The notes under the pieces: model-generated
The model's input: only the letters and a program-made list of their open reading frames with translations
What the model was told of the DNA's origin: nothing
Database searches by the model: none
Made by a program: the position numbers and the translations under genes
Assembly (NCBI GenBank): GCA_937927945.1
Contig: CALEYW010000031.1
Span: 1-64,000, forward strand
Reading direction: 5' to 3'
Source of the DNA: an uncultured candidate division WPS-2 bacterium
GTDB lineage: Bacteria; Vulcanimicrobiota; Vulcanimicrobiia; Vulcanimicrobiales; Vulcanimicrobiaceae
Length of the DNA: 64,000 nucleotides
In this document: positions 25,801 through 34,975 of the stretch, piece after piece
Layout of the letters: each line of letters opens with the position of its first letter
How positions within the stretch are numbered: position 1 is the first letter of the stretch

Positions 25801-28367
25801 CAGCTGCGTTCTGGACGGGGCCTATCGCGAGCGCGATCGAGTTCCATCGGACGGCTATTCGTGCCGCGACCGAGACAGGCGACCTGACCTACGGTTGCTA
25901 TAGCATGCTCCAGTCCGTTTACGGACTTCTCCTTCAGAACGCGCCGCTCGACGCGGTCTGGCGGGAATCGGAAAAGAACCTGGACTTCGCCCGAAATGCG
26001 AAGTTCCGAGACGTGGCGGATTCCGTCGTGAGCCAGCAACGGTTCATCGCGACAATGCAGGGTCGGACCACGACCTTCTCGACCTTCAGCGACGAGCGAT
26101 TCGACGAAACGGCGTTCGAGGCGCAACTGACGGAAGGCCGGCTACCCACGATCGTCTGCATGCACTGGATCCTCAAACTGAAGGCGCGTTTCATCGCCGG
26201 AGACTACACCGAGGCCCTCGCGGCGGCCGACAAGGCGAAGGCGGTGCTATGGGCCACAGCCCCTATCATCTATGTCCTCGACTACTATTATTACGCCGCA
26301 CTGACGGTGGCGGCGCTCTATGAGAACGGTCATGCCCGTGAGCAGGCTATGTGGCGTGACCTCCTGACGGCGCACCGAGAACAGTTGCGCGAGTGGGCCG
26401 AAAACTATCCACCGACGTTCGCCGGCAAGCACGCTCTTGTGTCGGCGGAGTTGGCCCGCCTCAAAGGGCGGGATGTCGATGCAATGCACCTGTACGAACA
26501 AGCCATTCAATCAGCTCGCGAGAGCATTTTCGTGCAAGACGAGGGGCTCGCCCGCGAAGTGGCCGCGCGCTTTTATGCATCACGCGGCTTCGAGACGATC
26601 TCTCGGGCCTATCTGCGGAGAGTGAGGTCGTGCTATCTTCGCTGGGGCGCACTCGGCAAAGTGCGGCAACTCGACCAGCGCTACCCACGACTGGGCGAGG
26701 AGCCGGCTGCATCTCCGCTGACCGCGACGATTGATGCGCCCGTCGAGCAGCTTGACGTCGCGACGGTAATCAAGGCGTCACAGGCGGTATCGGGTGAGAT
26801 CGAACTCGGCAAAGTTATCGAGATTCTCATGAGAATCGCTGTCGAGCATGTGGGGGCCGAGCGTGGTCTGCTTATCCTCTTCCCGAACGACGAGGCGCGA
26901 ATCTCCGCGGAAGCGGCGACCGTGCGCGGCACGGTTGAGGTGACCCTGCGACAGGCAGCCGTGACGCCTTCCGAACTCCCTGCTTCCGTGCTCCATTACG
27001 TGATCCGGACGCGGCAGAGCGTGATCCTGGACGATGCCGCAACGCCGACATTGTTCTCAGCAGATGCGTACGTGCAGGAGGTGCGACCTCGGTCCGTGCT
27101 CTGCGTCCCCTTGATAAAGCAAACCACACTCGTCGGCGCACTCTATCTCGAGAACACGTTGACTCCGCGCGTTTTCACGGCTGGGCGCATCGCGGTGTTG
27201 GAGTTGCTGGCCTCGCAGGCGGCCATCTCGCTGGAGAATGCCACCCTCTATTCCGATCTGCAGCGTAGCGAGAGCTTCCTGGCTGAAGGGCAGAGAATTA
27301 GCCACACCGGCAGTTGGAGCTGGAATGCTTCTACGGGAGAGCGGACCTGGTCGGACGAGACGTTCAGAATTTTGGGGTACGGCCCCGACGTTTCTCCCAC
27401 GCTCGAGATGCTTCTCGCACGTGTCCATCCGGACGACGTACCGCTCGTACAACGGCAAACTGAACGCGCGTCGAGTGAGGAAAAGGGCTTCGACTTTGAG
27501 CATCGACTGCTGCTGCCGGATGGGTCCGTCAAGTACGTCCATCTCGTCGTTCACGGCATACGTAACGAAGCAGGTCAGCTGGAATTCACAGGAACGGTGA
27601 TGGACGTCACCGCAGCCAAACGAGCCGAGGAGGCCCTGCGCAACGCACAGGCAGAACTGGCGAATGTCACGCGCGTGACCACGTTGGGTGAGCTTGCCGC
27701 GTCGATAGCGCACGAAGTGAACCAACCACTCACTGCCGTCGTCAGTAATGCTGAAGCCTGCCGGCGTTGGCTCAACCGCAGCACTCCGAACTTGGACGAG
27801 GCGCGCAGCGCGGTCGAGAGCATCATCAAGAACGGTCACCGCGCGGGCGAGGTGACCCGGCGCGTCCGTGCGCTCTTGAACAGCACCGATACCCAGAAGA
27901 CCCCGCTCGACATCAATGACGTCGTTAATGAGGCCATTTCTTTGGTACAGCACGAGCTTGCCAGCAGCCGCGTATCGATGCGCACGGAGATCGCGGACGC
28001 TTTGCCGCTGGTCAACGGCGATCGGATCCAACTGCAGCAAGTGATCATCAATCTCGTGATCAACGGTATCGAAGCGATGCAGCCGATCACGGCTCGGCCG
28101 CGTGAATTAGTCATCCGAACGCAACAGGACGAGGCACACCACGTGCTGGTCGCAGTGACGGACTGTGGTGTCGGGCTCGCCGCAGAAAACGCTGACCAGC
28201 TCTTCAACGCCTTTTTCACCACCAAATCGAGCGGCATGGGCATAGGACTCTCGATCTGCCGTTCCATTATCGACGCTCACGGAGGGCGGCTATTGGCGGC
28301 CGGCAACGCTGGGCCGGGAGCGACATTTCAATTCGTCCTGCCGCCGTACGGACACGTTGCATCATGA
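22893..28367 (+). CDS. Giant Ser/Thr kinase, AAA ATPase, GAF, PAS and histidine kinase hybrid
   Basis: A 1824-residue cytosolic sensor starting at GTG 22893, eight bases after a perfect AGGAGG. Order: Ser/Thr-kinase-like domain (HKDIRPANAFVD at about 119, MAPEQTG at about 167); AAA/STAND ATPase (GYSGVGKSS at about 322, LFLDDLQWMD at about 450); a long TPR-like helical region (about 640-1270); GAF (about 1290-1450); PAS (about 1466-1573); HisKA with SIAHEVNQPLTAVVSNAEAC (phospho-His at about 1607); HATPase with GVGLAAENADQLFNAFFTTK and GMGIGLSICRSII. The kinase loop reads HKDIRPAN, not HRDLKPxN. Two response-regulator genes follow directly. Confidence 0.93.
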   Translation: MELSDYAVAPLCDGDVSRCRGSGNGLMPILLVTARDASLASFNRLEHEYALKDELDSAWAARPVGLTRYDDRMTLVLEDPGGEPLDRLLSRQLTTSECLQIAISFARALVRMHERGLVHKDIRPANAFVDVSSGSVWLTGFGVASRIPRERPNPEPPEVIAGTLAYMAPEQTGRMNRSVDSRSDLYSFGITLYELLTGALPFMASDPIEWIHCHIARQPLPPCEREMAVPAQLSSIVMKLLAKTAEERYQTAASVEADLRQCLTEWELHGRIDSFPLGAHDASDRLVLPERLYGREREIETLLAAFDRVVAHGTPELVLVSGYSGVGKSSVVNELHKALVPPRGLFASGKFDQYKRDIPYATLAQAFQTLVRQILVKSEAEMSQWRHSLQEAVGPNGQLIVSLVPEVEFIIGKQPPVPNLPPRGAQNRFQRVFRRFLGAFARAEHPLALFLDDLQWMDTSTLELLEYLITDPNVRHVMLLGAYRDNEVTSSHPLMRTLGTIRRAGANMHEIVLAPLRLDDVGQLIADTLYCDRDAARPLAQLVHDKTGGNPFFAIQFLAALAEEGLLAFEPEAAAWTWDVTRIRAKGYTDNVVDLMVGRLKRLPDVAQDALRQLAFLGNVVEIATLTFVHGESEESIHTALWDATRAGLILRLGDSYAFLHDRIQQAAYSLIPEERRAGVHLRIGRILLASMTPDGLEEHLFDVANQLNRGAALLCYRDEKAQVATIDLRAGRKAKVSAAYASACAYLAAGIALLDERDWDSQYDVMFSLHLERAECAFLSGNFAEAEHLIAELLHRGVSKVDQAAVYDLKILLHIVKSETAQAIASAHTCLRLFGIDIPAQPSQEQVEAEYQTVLRNLDGRSIESLIDLPLMTDPELQAATVVLSALVPAAYFTDRNLCCWLVCRIVNVSLTSGTNGACANVYGNYGTLAGPVFHSYREGFRFTKLACDLVEKHGFIAYRAKTHFLMGTAAFWTGPIASAIEFHRTAIRAATETGDLTYGCYSMLQSVYGLLLQNAPLDAVWRESEKNLDFARNAKFRDVADSVVSQQRFIATMQGRTTTFSTFSDERFDETAFEAQLTEGRLPTIVCMHWILKLKARFIAGDYTEALAAADKAKAVLWATAPIIYVLDYYYYAALTVAALYENGHAREQAMWRDLLTAHREQLREWAENYPPTFAGKHALVSAELARLKGRDVDAMHLYEQAIQSARESIFVQDEGLAREVAARFYASRGFETISRAYLRRVRSCYLRWGALGKVRQLDQRYPRLGEEPAASPLTATIDAPVEQLDVATVIKASQAVSGEIELGKVIEILMRIAVEHVGAERGLLILFPNDEARISAEAATVRGTVEVTLRQAAVTPSELPASVLHYVIRTRQSVILDDAATPTLFSADAYVQEVRPRSVLCVPLIKQTTLVGALYLENTLTPRVFTAGRIAVLELLASQAAISLENATLYSDLQRSESFLAEGQRISHTGSWSWNASTGERTWSDETFRILGYGPDVSPTLEMLLARVHPDDVPLVQRQTERASSEEKGFDFEHRLLLPDGSVKYVHLVVHGIRNEAGQLEFTGTVMDVTAAKRAEEALRNAQAELANVTRVTTLGELAASIAHEVNQPLTAVVSNAEACRRWLNRSTPNLDEARSAVESIIKNGHRAGEVTRRVRALLNSTDTQKTPLDINDVVNEAISLVQHELASSRVSMRTEIADALPLVNGDRIQLQQVIINLVINGIEAMQPITARPRELVIRTQQDEAHHVLVAVTDCGVGLAAENADQLFNAFFTTKSSGMGIGLSICRSIIDAHGGRLLAAGNAGPGATFQFVLPPYGHVAS

Positions 28368-28385
28368 TCGTGCAGATACGCCCGG

Positions 28386-29024
28386 TTGCGCGCCGTGCCT
28401 GAGGCTCTCGACACGGTTATCGTGATCGATGACGACCCCGACGTCCGCGAGGCTTTGAAAAGGCTCCTGCGATCGGTCGGCTTAGCAGTTAGCGTACATG
28501 GCTCCGTATCTGAGTTTCTGAAAGCAGAGCGACCTGACGGTCCGACCTGCCTGGTACTCGACGTCAGGTTACCCGGCAAAAGCGGCCTGGATTTCCAGCG
28601 TGAACTCTCCGACGCCCGCCTTCATCTGCCGATTATCTTCATCACGGGACACGGCGACATCCGGATGTCTGTAGGAGCGATAAAGGGCGGCGCCATTGAG
28701 TTCCTGACCAAGCCATTTCGCGATCAGGATCTCCTCGATGCAATTCAATCAGGACTCGAGCAGGATCGCATGCAGCGCGCTAAGGAACTGGCCGTCGTCC
28801 GGCTCCGGGAGCGCTTCAGCTCCCTGACGCAACGCGAGCGCGAAGTTATGGCACTCGTAGTTACCGGCCGCGTCAACAAGGTCATTGCCAGCGAAATCGG
28901 CCTCAGCGAGATTACCGTGAAGGTTCACCGCGGTAACGTCATGCGAAAGATGGCGGCCGCGTCTTTGGCCGACCTGGTTCTGATAGCGGAGAAGTTGAAG
29001 GCCTCGAACGAGAAAGTGCCCTAG
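28386..29024 (+). CDS. FixJ/NarL-type response regulator
   Basis: A 212-residue regulator. The receiver domain (residues about 8-125) has the acidic pocket DDDPDV, phospho-acceptor Asp in CLVLDVRLPGKSG, Thr in FITGHG and Lys in FLTKPF. The C-terminal LuxR helix-turn-helix has SLTQREREVMALVVTGRVNK. It starts 18 bases after the hybrid kinase stop (TTG 28386 or GTG 28395), so it is the likely phosphorylation target of that kinase. Confidence 0.93.
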   Translation: MRAVPEALDTVIVIDDDPDVREALKRLLRSVGLAVSVHGSVSEFLKAERPDGPTCLVLDVRLPGKSGLDFQRELSDARLHLPIIFITGHGDIRMSVGAIKGGAIEFLTKPFRDQDLLDAIQSGLEQDRMQRAKELAVVRLRERFSSLTQREREVMALVVTGRVNKVIASEIGLSEITVKVHRGNVMRKMAAASLADLVLIAEKLKASNEKVP

Positions 29025-29028
29025 CACC

Positions 29029-29044
29029 TATACGTACGTATAAT
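29029..29044 (+). promoter_or_regulatory. Palindrome TATACGTACGTATA overlapping a -10 box
   Basis: A perfect 14-bp palindrome at 29029-29042 overlaps TATAAT at 29039-29044, about 56 bases before the ATG of the receiver-only gene at 29100. This looks like a promoter with an operator on its -10, so the 29100-29905 pair may have its own control separate from the kinase operon. Confidence 0.5.
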
Positions 29045-29099
29045 CGTACAACCATCATGCATAATTGTGGCTTTCTTATCCCAATGCTATCTTCACGTT

Positions 29100-29480
29100 A
29101 TGAATCTCGGTGGAGCGGGAACGCAGCTGATTGTCATCGTGGACGATGATGAAGATGTTCGCGGCGGTGTTCACGCCATGCTGAAATCGGATGGCTTACT
29201 GCCTCTGTCGTTTGCGTCAGCCGAGGACTTCTTGCGTTCCGGTAAACGAAGTGACACCGCTTGCTTGATTGCTGATCTCGAAATGCCGGGGATGAACGGT
29301 TTGGAACTCCAAGCCAGATTAGCGGAAGATGGTGAACGGATCCCGATCATTTTCATTACAGCATATGGAGATGAAAGGACGCGAACGCGCGCGACGGAGG
29401 CCGGCGCCCTTGATTTCCTGGAAAAACCCTTCGACGACGAAGTTTTGCTCGAGCGGGTTCGCGCCGCTCTGGGGATATGA
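29100..29480 (+). CDS. Single-domain response regulator (receiver only)
   Basis: A 126-residue receiver from the ATG at 29100. LIVIVDDDEDVRGGVHAMLK has the acidic pocket, ADLEMPGMNG the phospho-Asp, FITAYG the Thr, and DFLEKPFDDE the Lys. There is no output domain. Its stop overlaps the next gene's ATG as ATGA. It may relay phosphate from the upstream kinase or control the downstream AraC-type protein. Confidence 0.9.
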   Translation: MNLGGAGTQLIVIVDDDEDVRGGVHAMLKSDGLLPLSFASAEDFLRSGKRSDTACLIADLEMPGMNGLELQARLAEDGERIPIIFITAYGDERTRTRATEAGALDFLEKPFDDEVLLERVRAALGI

Positions 29481-29905
29481 GCGTGTCGGTCGTTGATACG
29501 ATTCCGAAGGTATTGCATCGCAACGCAGTCGCGCGACGAGTAATCGCCTATATCGAAGACAACTACGCCGATGGGATCAGTCTCGCGGACGTCGCCCAGG
29601 CCTTGAATTACTCTCCGAGCCACCTCACGTCGCTCGTGCGCAAGGAGACGGGCCGCCCCGTAACGGCGTGGATCATCGAACGCCGGCTGCGTGAAGCGCG
29701 CGAGCGTCTCTTGGCGACCGACGATCCGGTCGCCGCGGTGGCCGAAGCTGTGGGCTTTCGGGACGTCCACTACTTTTCACGCCGGTTCGCTCGTTCTAGC
29801 GGAACGTCGCCCTCGGGGTGGAGGGCGCGCTTTCTCGAACGCCGCCAAGCCGTTCAGACGTGTCCGACGTGCGGAACGTGTCTCTTCAACCAAGCCGCAG
29901 GATAG
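29477..29905 (+). CDS. AraC-type DNA-binding protein with Cys-rich tail
   Basis: A 142-residue protein consisting of the two AraC helix-turn-helix units: DGISLADVAQALNYSPSHLT then AVAEAVGFRDVHYFSRRFAR, with GTSPSGWRARF. It has no sensor domain. The last 15 residues contain CPTCGTC, a possible metal or redox site not usual in the family. It is translationally coupled to the receiver gene, so the two probably form a split response regulator. Confidence 0.88.
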   Translation: MSVSVVDTIPKVLHRNAVARRVIAYIEDNYADGISLADVAQALNYSPSHLTSLVRKETGRPVTAWIIERRLREARERLLATDDPVAAVAEAVGFRDVHYFSRRFARSSGTSPSGWRARFLERRQAVQTCPTCGTCLFNQAAG

Positions 29906-29913
29906 CCGTAGCA

Positions 29914-30156
29914 GTGAAACTCATCGCGCACTCACCTGAGGAATTGACGTCCCTCTTGCGCCGCGGACTGAGCCCGATCACCGATAATGCTAGAGCATTG
30001 CTAGCGCTTGGTTTTGAACGCGCCTACCCGCAGGTTCGCGCGGGCTACGAATCGACGATTTGGGAGCGCTCCATCGAACATCGCCGTCAGCACGACGGGC
30101 ATCGCGTATTCGCCCGCGAGCGTGCGTACCTCGTCGACGTGGGCAGCGTTTTATGA
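29914..30156 (+). CDS. Small hypothetical protein
   Basis: An 80-residue frame from GTG 29914, eight bases after the AraC-type gene (VKLIAHSPEELTSLLRRGLS, ending FARERAYLVDVGSVL). Composition is protein-like and it is on the same strand as the preceding operon, but there is no clear ribosome-binding site and I recognise no family. Confidence 0.35.
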   Translation: MKLIAHSPEELTSLLRRGLSPITDNARALLALGFERAYPQVRAGYESTIWERSIEHRRQHDGHRVFARERAYLVDVGSVL

Positions 30157-30204
30157 GATTTCGCGAAAGAAGAAAAGCGCGGTAGCCGAGCAGCGAACAC
30201 GCTA

Positions 30205-31954
30205 TTAGCGGATCGCCGTCGTCGATGCGATGGAAACTTCCGCGACAAGCTTCTCGATGTCGGCGAGACGCGAGCGCGCAGCGCGCGCGTCGACGTATGC
30301 CGACGCTGCGGCGGCAGCGGTACCGAGTTGACCGAGCAGATCGACGAGTTCGGGGTCGGGCGCCGTTCCGTCCGAGAGGGCGCCGAACAGAACGAAGCCC
30401 CGTAAGGCGTGCCGGTCCGCGACGGGAACCGCGAGCATCGGCGCCGCCGGTCCCGCGGGCAGAAGGGACTCGGCGATTGCGAAGTCCGCGAGATGGAAAG
30501 GACGTTCGCGCAGACGCAGCGTCCTGACGAGGAGCGCGTCCTCGTCGATCGTGGCAACAGCCTCCGGCCAACCCGTCGCTCGAACGCAGCGGAATCGGTT
30601 CGTCTCCTCGTCCAGCCGGAACAATGCGGTCGAACGCAGTCCGAGTACAGCGGCGACTTCATCCGTGAGCGCGCGTTCGATCGCCGCATCGCTCGCAGCG
30701 AACGCAAGTGCTTCGATCCCGTTGCGGAGCCGGCGTTCGGCGGTATGCCGGGCGCGAAAGAGCACGCGTTCGACGAACCGTCCGATCCGCTCGTGCATCG
30801 CGTTGAGCGCGACGCCGAGGGCGATCGTCACCGCGGCCTCCGCGGCGAGCGCGAGCCGCGTCTCGCCGATCAGCTTCCCGGCCACCCAATCGACGAGGCT
30901 GACGGCGACCACGACCACCGTCGTGAGCGCGGCGTAGACGACGGTCCGATTGAGGGCGAAGCCCACGTCGAGGACGCGATGCCGCAGGATCGCGTACGCG
31001 AGCGCGAGCGGCAGCGCGATATCGGCGATCTGTGTCGCGGCCTGCAGCTCGGCCGACCCCAACATCGGCGCCGTGATGATGGCGTTCGTCGCGACGAAAC
31101 TCGTTATCGTCACGCCGTAGCCGACCAGGACGGCCGATCCGGCGGCGGTCTTCACCGGACGCTTCACGATATTGCAGCGCCGCGAGTAGGCCGCCGACGG
31201 CGACCACCGCGATGCCGAACAGGTCGGCGACGTTTGACCACGTGTGGTGACGAACGGGTTCGAACACGGCGAACGTGAGGCAGATCGCGACGCCGGCGAA
31301 CAGCGCCGCATCCGCGAGGCGCATGCGAAGGCGTCCGCCGCGCGACGACGGCTCAGTCGGAAACCGCGTGACGAAGACCAGGAGCAGGAATACCGGGAGC
31401 GAGGCGACCATCGCCTCGAGGACCGTCGCGACGACACCGTACACGGGGTCGAGCAGCCACGAGAACAACGTGATGAACCGGAACGACGGGAGCCCTCCCC
31501 ACGTGTAGAATGCGAAAGCCGCCGTGGCCACCGACGGCCGGCGAGCGACCACGACGGCGGAGATGATCACGCCGACCGTCATCCCGGCGAACAAGGACCA
31601 CCACCGCGGGTCGCCCAGCGGAAGGGTGTTCAGGGACGTGACGACGACGCGATTCGACCAGACACCGTCGTGACGAACGCGCAGCGTCAGCGCGTAGCCG
31701 GGCGGTGCTCCCGTCTGCAAGCGCCAGCGCCGCGCGTACGACAGCGCCGACAGATCGAGGCGATCGCCTGGCGCGATGCCGCCGGTGTAACTCGCCGGGA
31801 CGTCGCGGACGCGGGCGACGTACGCACCCCCTCCGTCACCGCCCAACGTGAAGGGAAACGTCCCGAGCGGAACCAGCGCCGTCGCCCATGCCAAAGCGAG
31901 AACGACGAGGGACAGGGCCGCAACCAGGAATCCGAACTCCGGCTTCCTGCTCAT
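30205..31954 (-). pseudogene. Multi-pass membrane sensor with GAF-like domain, one frameshift
   Basis: One gene in two frames. The N-terminal frame (from 31954) starts MSRKPEFGFLVAALSLVVLA, has a PDZ-like extracytoplasmic loop, then membrane helices (GMTVGVIISAVVVARRPS, then SLPVFLLLVFVTRFP) and breaks near 31140-31175 after GEDRRRIG. The second frame resumes AVLVGYGVTITSFVATNAI, then YAILRHRVLDVGFALNRTVV, a coiled helix and a GAF-like domain to 30205. There is no kinase or output domain. It is the best preserved of four related sensors in this window. Confidence 0.75.
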
Positions 31955-31961
31955 TGACCAA

Positions 31962-33180
31962 CCACTGCAGGCGCCATCGACGGAAGCGACGCGGTTCGCA
32001 AAAAGAGCAACGAGGTGCCGGCCTCGTGCGCGACTTCCGCCAGCAGCGCGCGCTCGTCCGGTTCGTACGCGCGGCGTCCGGGCTTATCGCCGCCCACCAG
32101 GCGCCGAGCATGCGCCCGCGGGAAAGCATAGGGAAGACCGTCCCCGCGGTGCCGAATGACGAGCGTAAGGTGCCCAGATCGACCGGTCCCAGGGCCGAGC
32201 GCATGCGGACCACGACCGGATCGTCGACGCCGATCAGCGGGAGCGTTCCTCTTCGACGTGCGGGCAATCGCGGATCAGCGCACGCAGCCCTTCTTCTGTC
32301 GCATGCTTGCGAGCGAAGAGAACGCGCTCGACGACCGCGTCGATCCGTCGTTCGATCGGCTTCACCGAACACGCGATTACCAGCGCTAGGCCGAGCTCGA
32401 CCGCGATGCTGTCTAACTTGCTCACGGCGAACTTGGTGATCGCGGTCTCCGCGATCGTGAAAATGGCGACGACGAGGGCCAAGATCGTCGCGTACACGAC
32501 CGCGCGGTTGACCACGAACGACAGGTCGACGACGCGATACCGCAAAGCAACGTACGCATACCCAAACGCCATGACGAACAGCGTGAGGTTGAGTGCGCCG
32601 TACGCTGGAACCGGCTGCCCGAGGAGCTGGAGGCACAAGTTGGTCGATGGCCCGATAAAGCCGACGACAGAAGTCCAGAAGATCCAAGCGATAAGCTCCC
32701 GGTCGCGTGCCTAGCGGCGCAGGAGCGCGATCACGTAACCGAGGAGCTCGATCCGGAATACCAGCTGGGCGCCGATGAAGAGCCCCGCCGTTACATGCAG
32801 CGTTGACGAGGTCAGTGCGGCATATGCGACGTCGGATTCTGCCCACAGGGTCACGGCCGTCGACGCTGCTCCCGCAGCGCGAAAGAACCACCGTTCCGGT
32901 TTTCTCAACACCGGCTCGGTCAACGCAATCATCGCCTCGAACATGAAGTATCGCAAGCCGAACGAGACAGCAATAACGAAGGGACCTGCAACGGCGTCGA
33001 GCGGCCATCCGAGGACCGCATAGCTGACCTGGAAGCCTTCGCCGGCGGCGAAGCCAAAACGCCACCCCGGAAAACAGACCGAATCGCCCCTTGCCGCGCG
33101 CTACGAGCAGAATCCCGATGCCCATCGCCAGCATCTTGAAGAGGATGTCACCATAGGCGGCGAGCTCATCGGGAAACGCG
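31962..33180 (-). pseudogene. Second membrane sensor of the same family, multiply frameshifted
   Basis: Pieces in different frames include DELAAYGDILFKMLAMGIGI then LLVARGKGRFGLF (about 33080-33165), RYFMFEAMIALTEP (about 32945), GYAYVALRYRVVDLSFVVNR (about 32530) and a C-terminal GAF-like TAGTVFPMLSRGRMLGAWWA (about 32100). The YRVVDLSFVVNR motif is shared with the neighbour at 30205 (LRHRVLDVGFALNR). At least three frame changes separate the pieces. Its upstream end is fused to a truncated glycosyltransferase. Confidence 0.7.
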
Positions 33181-33726
33181 AGCGGTCGTGCGACGAGTCG
33201 AACCGAAGCCGTGCGCGGCCAGCTCGCGTCTCCACGCGCGCATGAAATGCGGGCGCTTCGGCTCGAAGAAATAGTACGCCCGCATCGCATCCTCGTAACC
33301 TTCGAACGTGAACTCCTCGTCCCGCAATGGGACGAGGACGAACTCGCTGAAGTTGACGCAGTTGTAGCCCGCGGTCTGAACGGTGTCGAGTGCGTCGCGC
33401 ATCGCGCCGAACCCGGCGGGCGCCTCGAATCGCTCGTCGGCGTCGGCATGGATGATCCAGTCATCCGGCGCACTGGCGGCGATCGCCGCCTTTCGGCTCA
33501 GCTGTTCACTCAACGAGAAGACTCCGCGCCAGGGCAGCGTCTCGATCGCACGCAGACCCTTGCCGAGGAACGCCCGCGCCTTGGCGACCGTGTCGTCCGT
33601 CGACCCGTGATCGATGAGTACGACATCGATGCCCTCGGCGATGAGGTCGCGAAGGCATCGCGTGACGTGCTCGGATTCGTTGCGCATGCACACGATCGCC
33701 AAGACAGACGGCCGGGCGTTCTTCAT
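33166..33726 (-). pseudogene. Glycosyltransferase family 2, 3'-truncated
   Basis: A 186-residue frame from the ATG 33724-33726: LAIVCMRNESEHVTRCLRDL, VVLIDHGSTDDTV and WIIHADADERFEAPAG carry the GT-A fold and DxD metal site. It stops soon after KRPHFMRAWRRELAAHGFG. Around 33180 the DNA passes directly into a membrane-sensor gene in another frame, so the acceptor half of the enzyme was deleted at this junction. Confidence 0.75.
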
Positions 33727-33942
33727 TGAGCTCCTAGTCGATGGACCGCTCGGTCGGACGCGCACCATGCAATGCAACTTTTCGAAGGCGCGCCAAGCCG
33801 ACGCTTTAAATTGGCTCGCCGGCTTATCCAGCCCTGCGAGCACATCAGCGACCTTCATGGCTCGCGCTCATTCGCTGGTCTTGCTATGGAGCGGTTTCGC
33901 GATGCTCGTTAGCGACCCGGCACTTTGGCGGAGCGCGCGAAC

Positions 33943-34959
33943 TCAGTGCCGCGGGGAACGCTGCACGAACGCGTCGGTGAACGTTTCGCCGAAGTCAATC
34001 TGCGCATATTTCGGCTGGAGCGCCGCCATCGTTTTCCATTCGTCGCGCGCACCCGCCGCCGGCATGATGCCGTCCGCATCGAACATGTTCTTTTCTTCGG
34101 CGAGGAGACGCACGTACGCCGTCGGATCTTTCGCGGGAGGCAGTGCGGCGGCGATCGCCTCGGCATCGTGCGACCGGATGAACGTGAGTGCCCGCAACTG
34201 CGCATTCACGAGGTGCTGGACGATCTCGGGATGCGCGCTAACGTAGGTCTTTGGTAGGTAGAGCGTCGTCGACGGATACAACTCGCCGAGTGCGCGCCGC
34301 GTGCCATCGGCCGACGAGAGATCGGCCATCACGAACGCCGCGCCCGACGCTACGTAGCGGGCCGCGTCGGCGGTCGAAGCGACGATCGCATCCGCATCAC
34401 CGCTCTGCAGGGCGTGCTCCATCTGGCTGCGGGTGGTCAGCGCGAGTGCCGTGTAGTCGTGCAACGTCAAGCCACCGCGGGCCACCAGCCAGTTCGCCGT
34501 CGTGGTCTTACCGGAGTTCCTACCACCGGTGTAGACGCACAGGCCTTTGAGATCGGCAAGCGTATGCACACGATCGTGTAAGCGCGACGCGACGAGCAGC
34601 TTGACGCCCGGCGCTACGCCCATCGCGACGACCGCTTGCGTAACGAGATGATCGTCGGCCTGCGACATGAACGTGTGGTGGAAATACGCCACCGCGCCGT
34701 CGGCGCGACCGTCCTTCAGAAGCTCGCCGGGCGTCGGCGAGGCGGGGCTGTCGACCAATGTGACGATGAGTCCCTCATCGACGAAATATCCGAGGCGTTC
34801 AGCGACGAGGACCGGCAAATTGCGCGGTTGGCCAATCCCGTCGACGGCGAGCACCACGCGCGGCGCTTGCGCCGCCGACGTCGGGGAAACGGCGCTGAGC
34901 GCGCAGAGTGCGCAAAGCACGGCCGTGATCCGCCTTATCGCCGGGATGTCAATCATCAT
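33943..34959 (-). CDS. ABC-type solute-binding protein, NMT1/SsuA-like
   Basis: A 338-residue periplasmic protein from the ATG 34957-34959, with a signal peptide (ITAVLCALCALSAVSPTSAA). The mature part has GQPRNLPVLVAERLGYFVDE, DLKGLCVYTGGRNSGKTTTA and STTLYLPKTYVSAHPEIVQH, typical of NMT1/THI5-like receptors for sulfonates, nitriles or pyrimidines. It is third in a minus-strand operon after a secreted protein and a PepSY membrane protein (16-base gap). No permease or ATPase is present, and the ligand is unknown. Confidence 0.85.
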   Translation of the reverse strand: MMIDIPAIRRITAVLCALCALSAVSPTSAAQAPRVVLAVDGIGQPRNLPVLVAERLGYFVDEGLIVTLVDSPASPTPGELLKDGRADGAVAYFHHTFMSQADDHLVTQAVVAMGVAPGVKLLVASRLHDRVHTLADLKGLCVYTGGRNSGKTTTANWLVARGGLTLHDYTALALTTRSQMEHALQSGDADAIVASTADAARYVASGAAFVMADLSSADGTRRALGELYPSTTLYLPKTYVSAHPEIVQHLVNAQLRALTFIRSHDAEAIAAALPPAKDPTAYVRLLAEEKNMFDADGIMPAAGARDEWKTMAALQPKYAQIDFGETFTDAFVQRSPRH

Positions 34960-34975
34960 CGTTGTCCTCGTCTTA

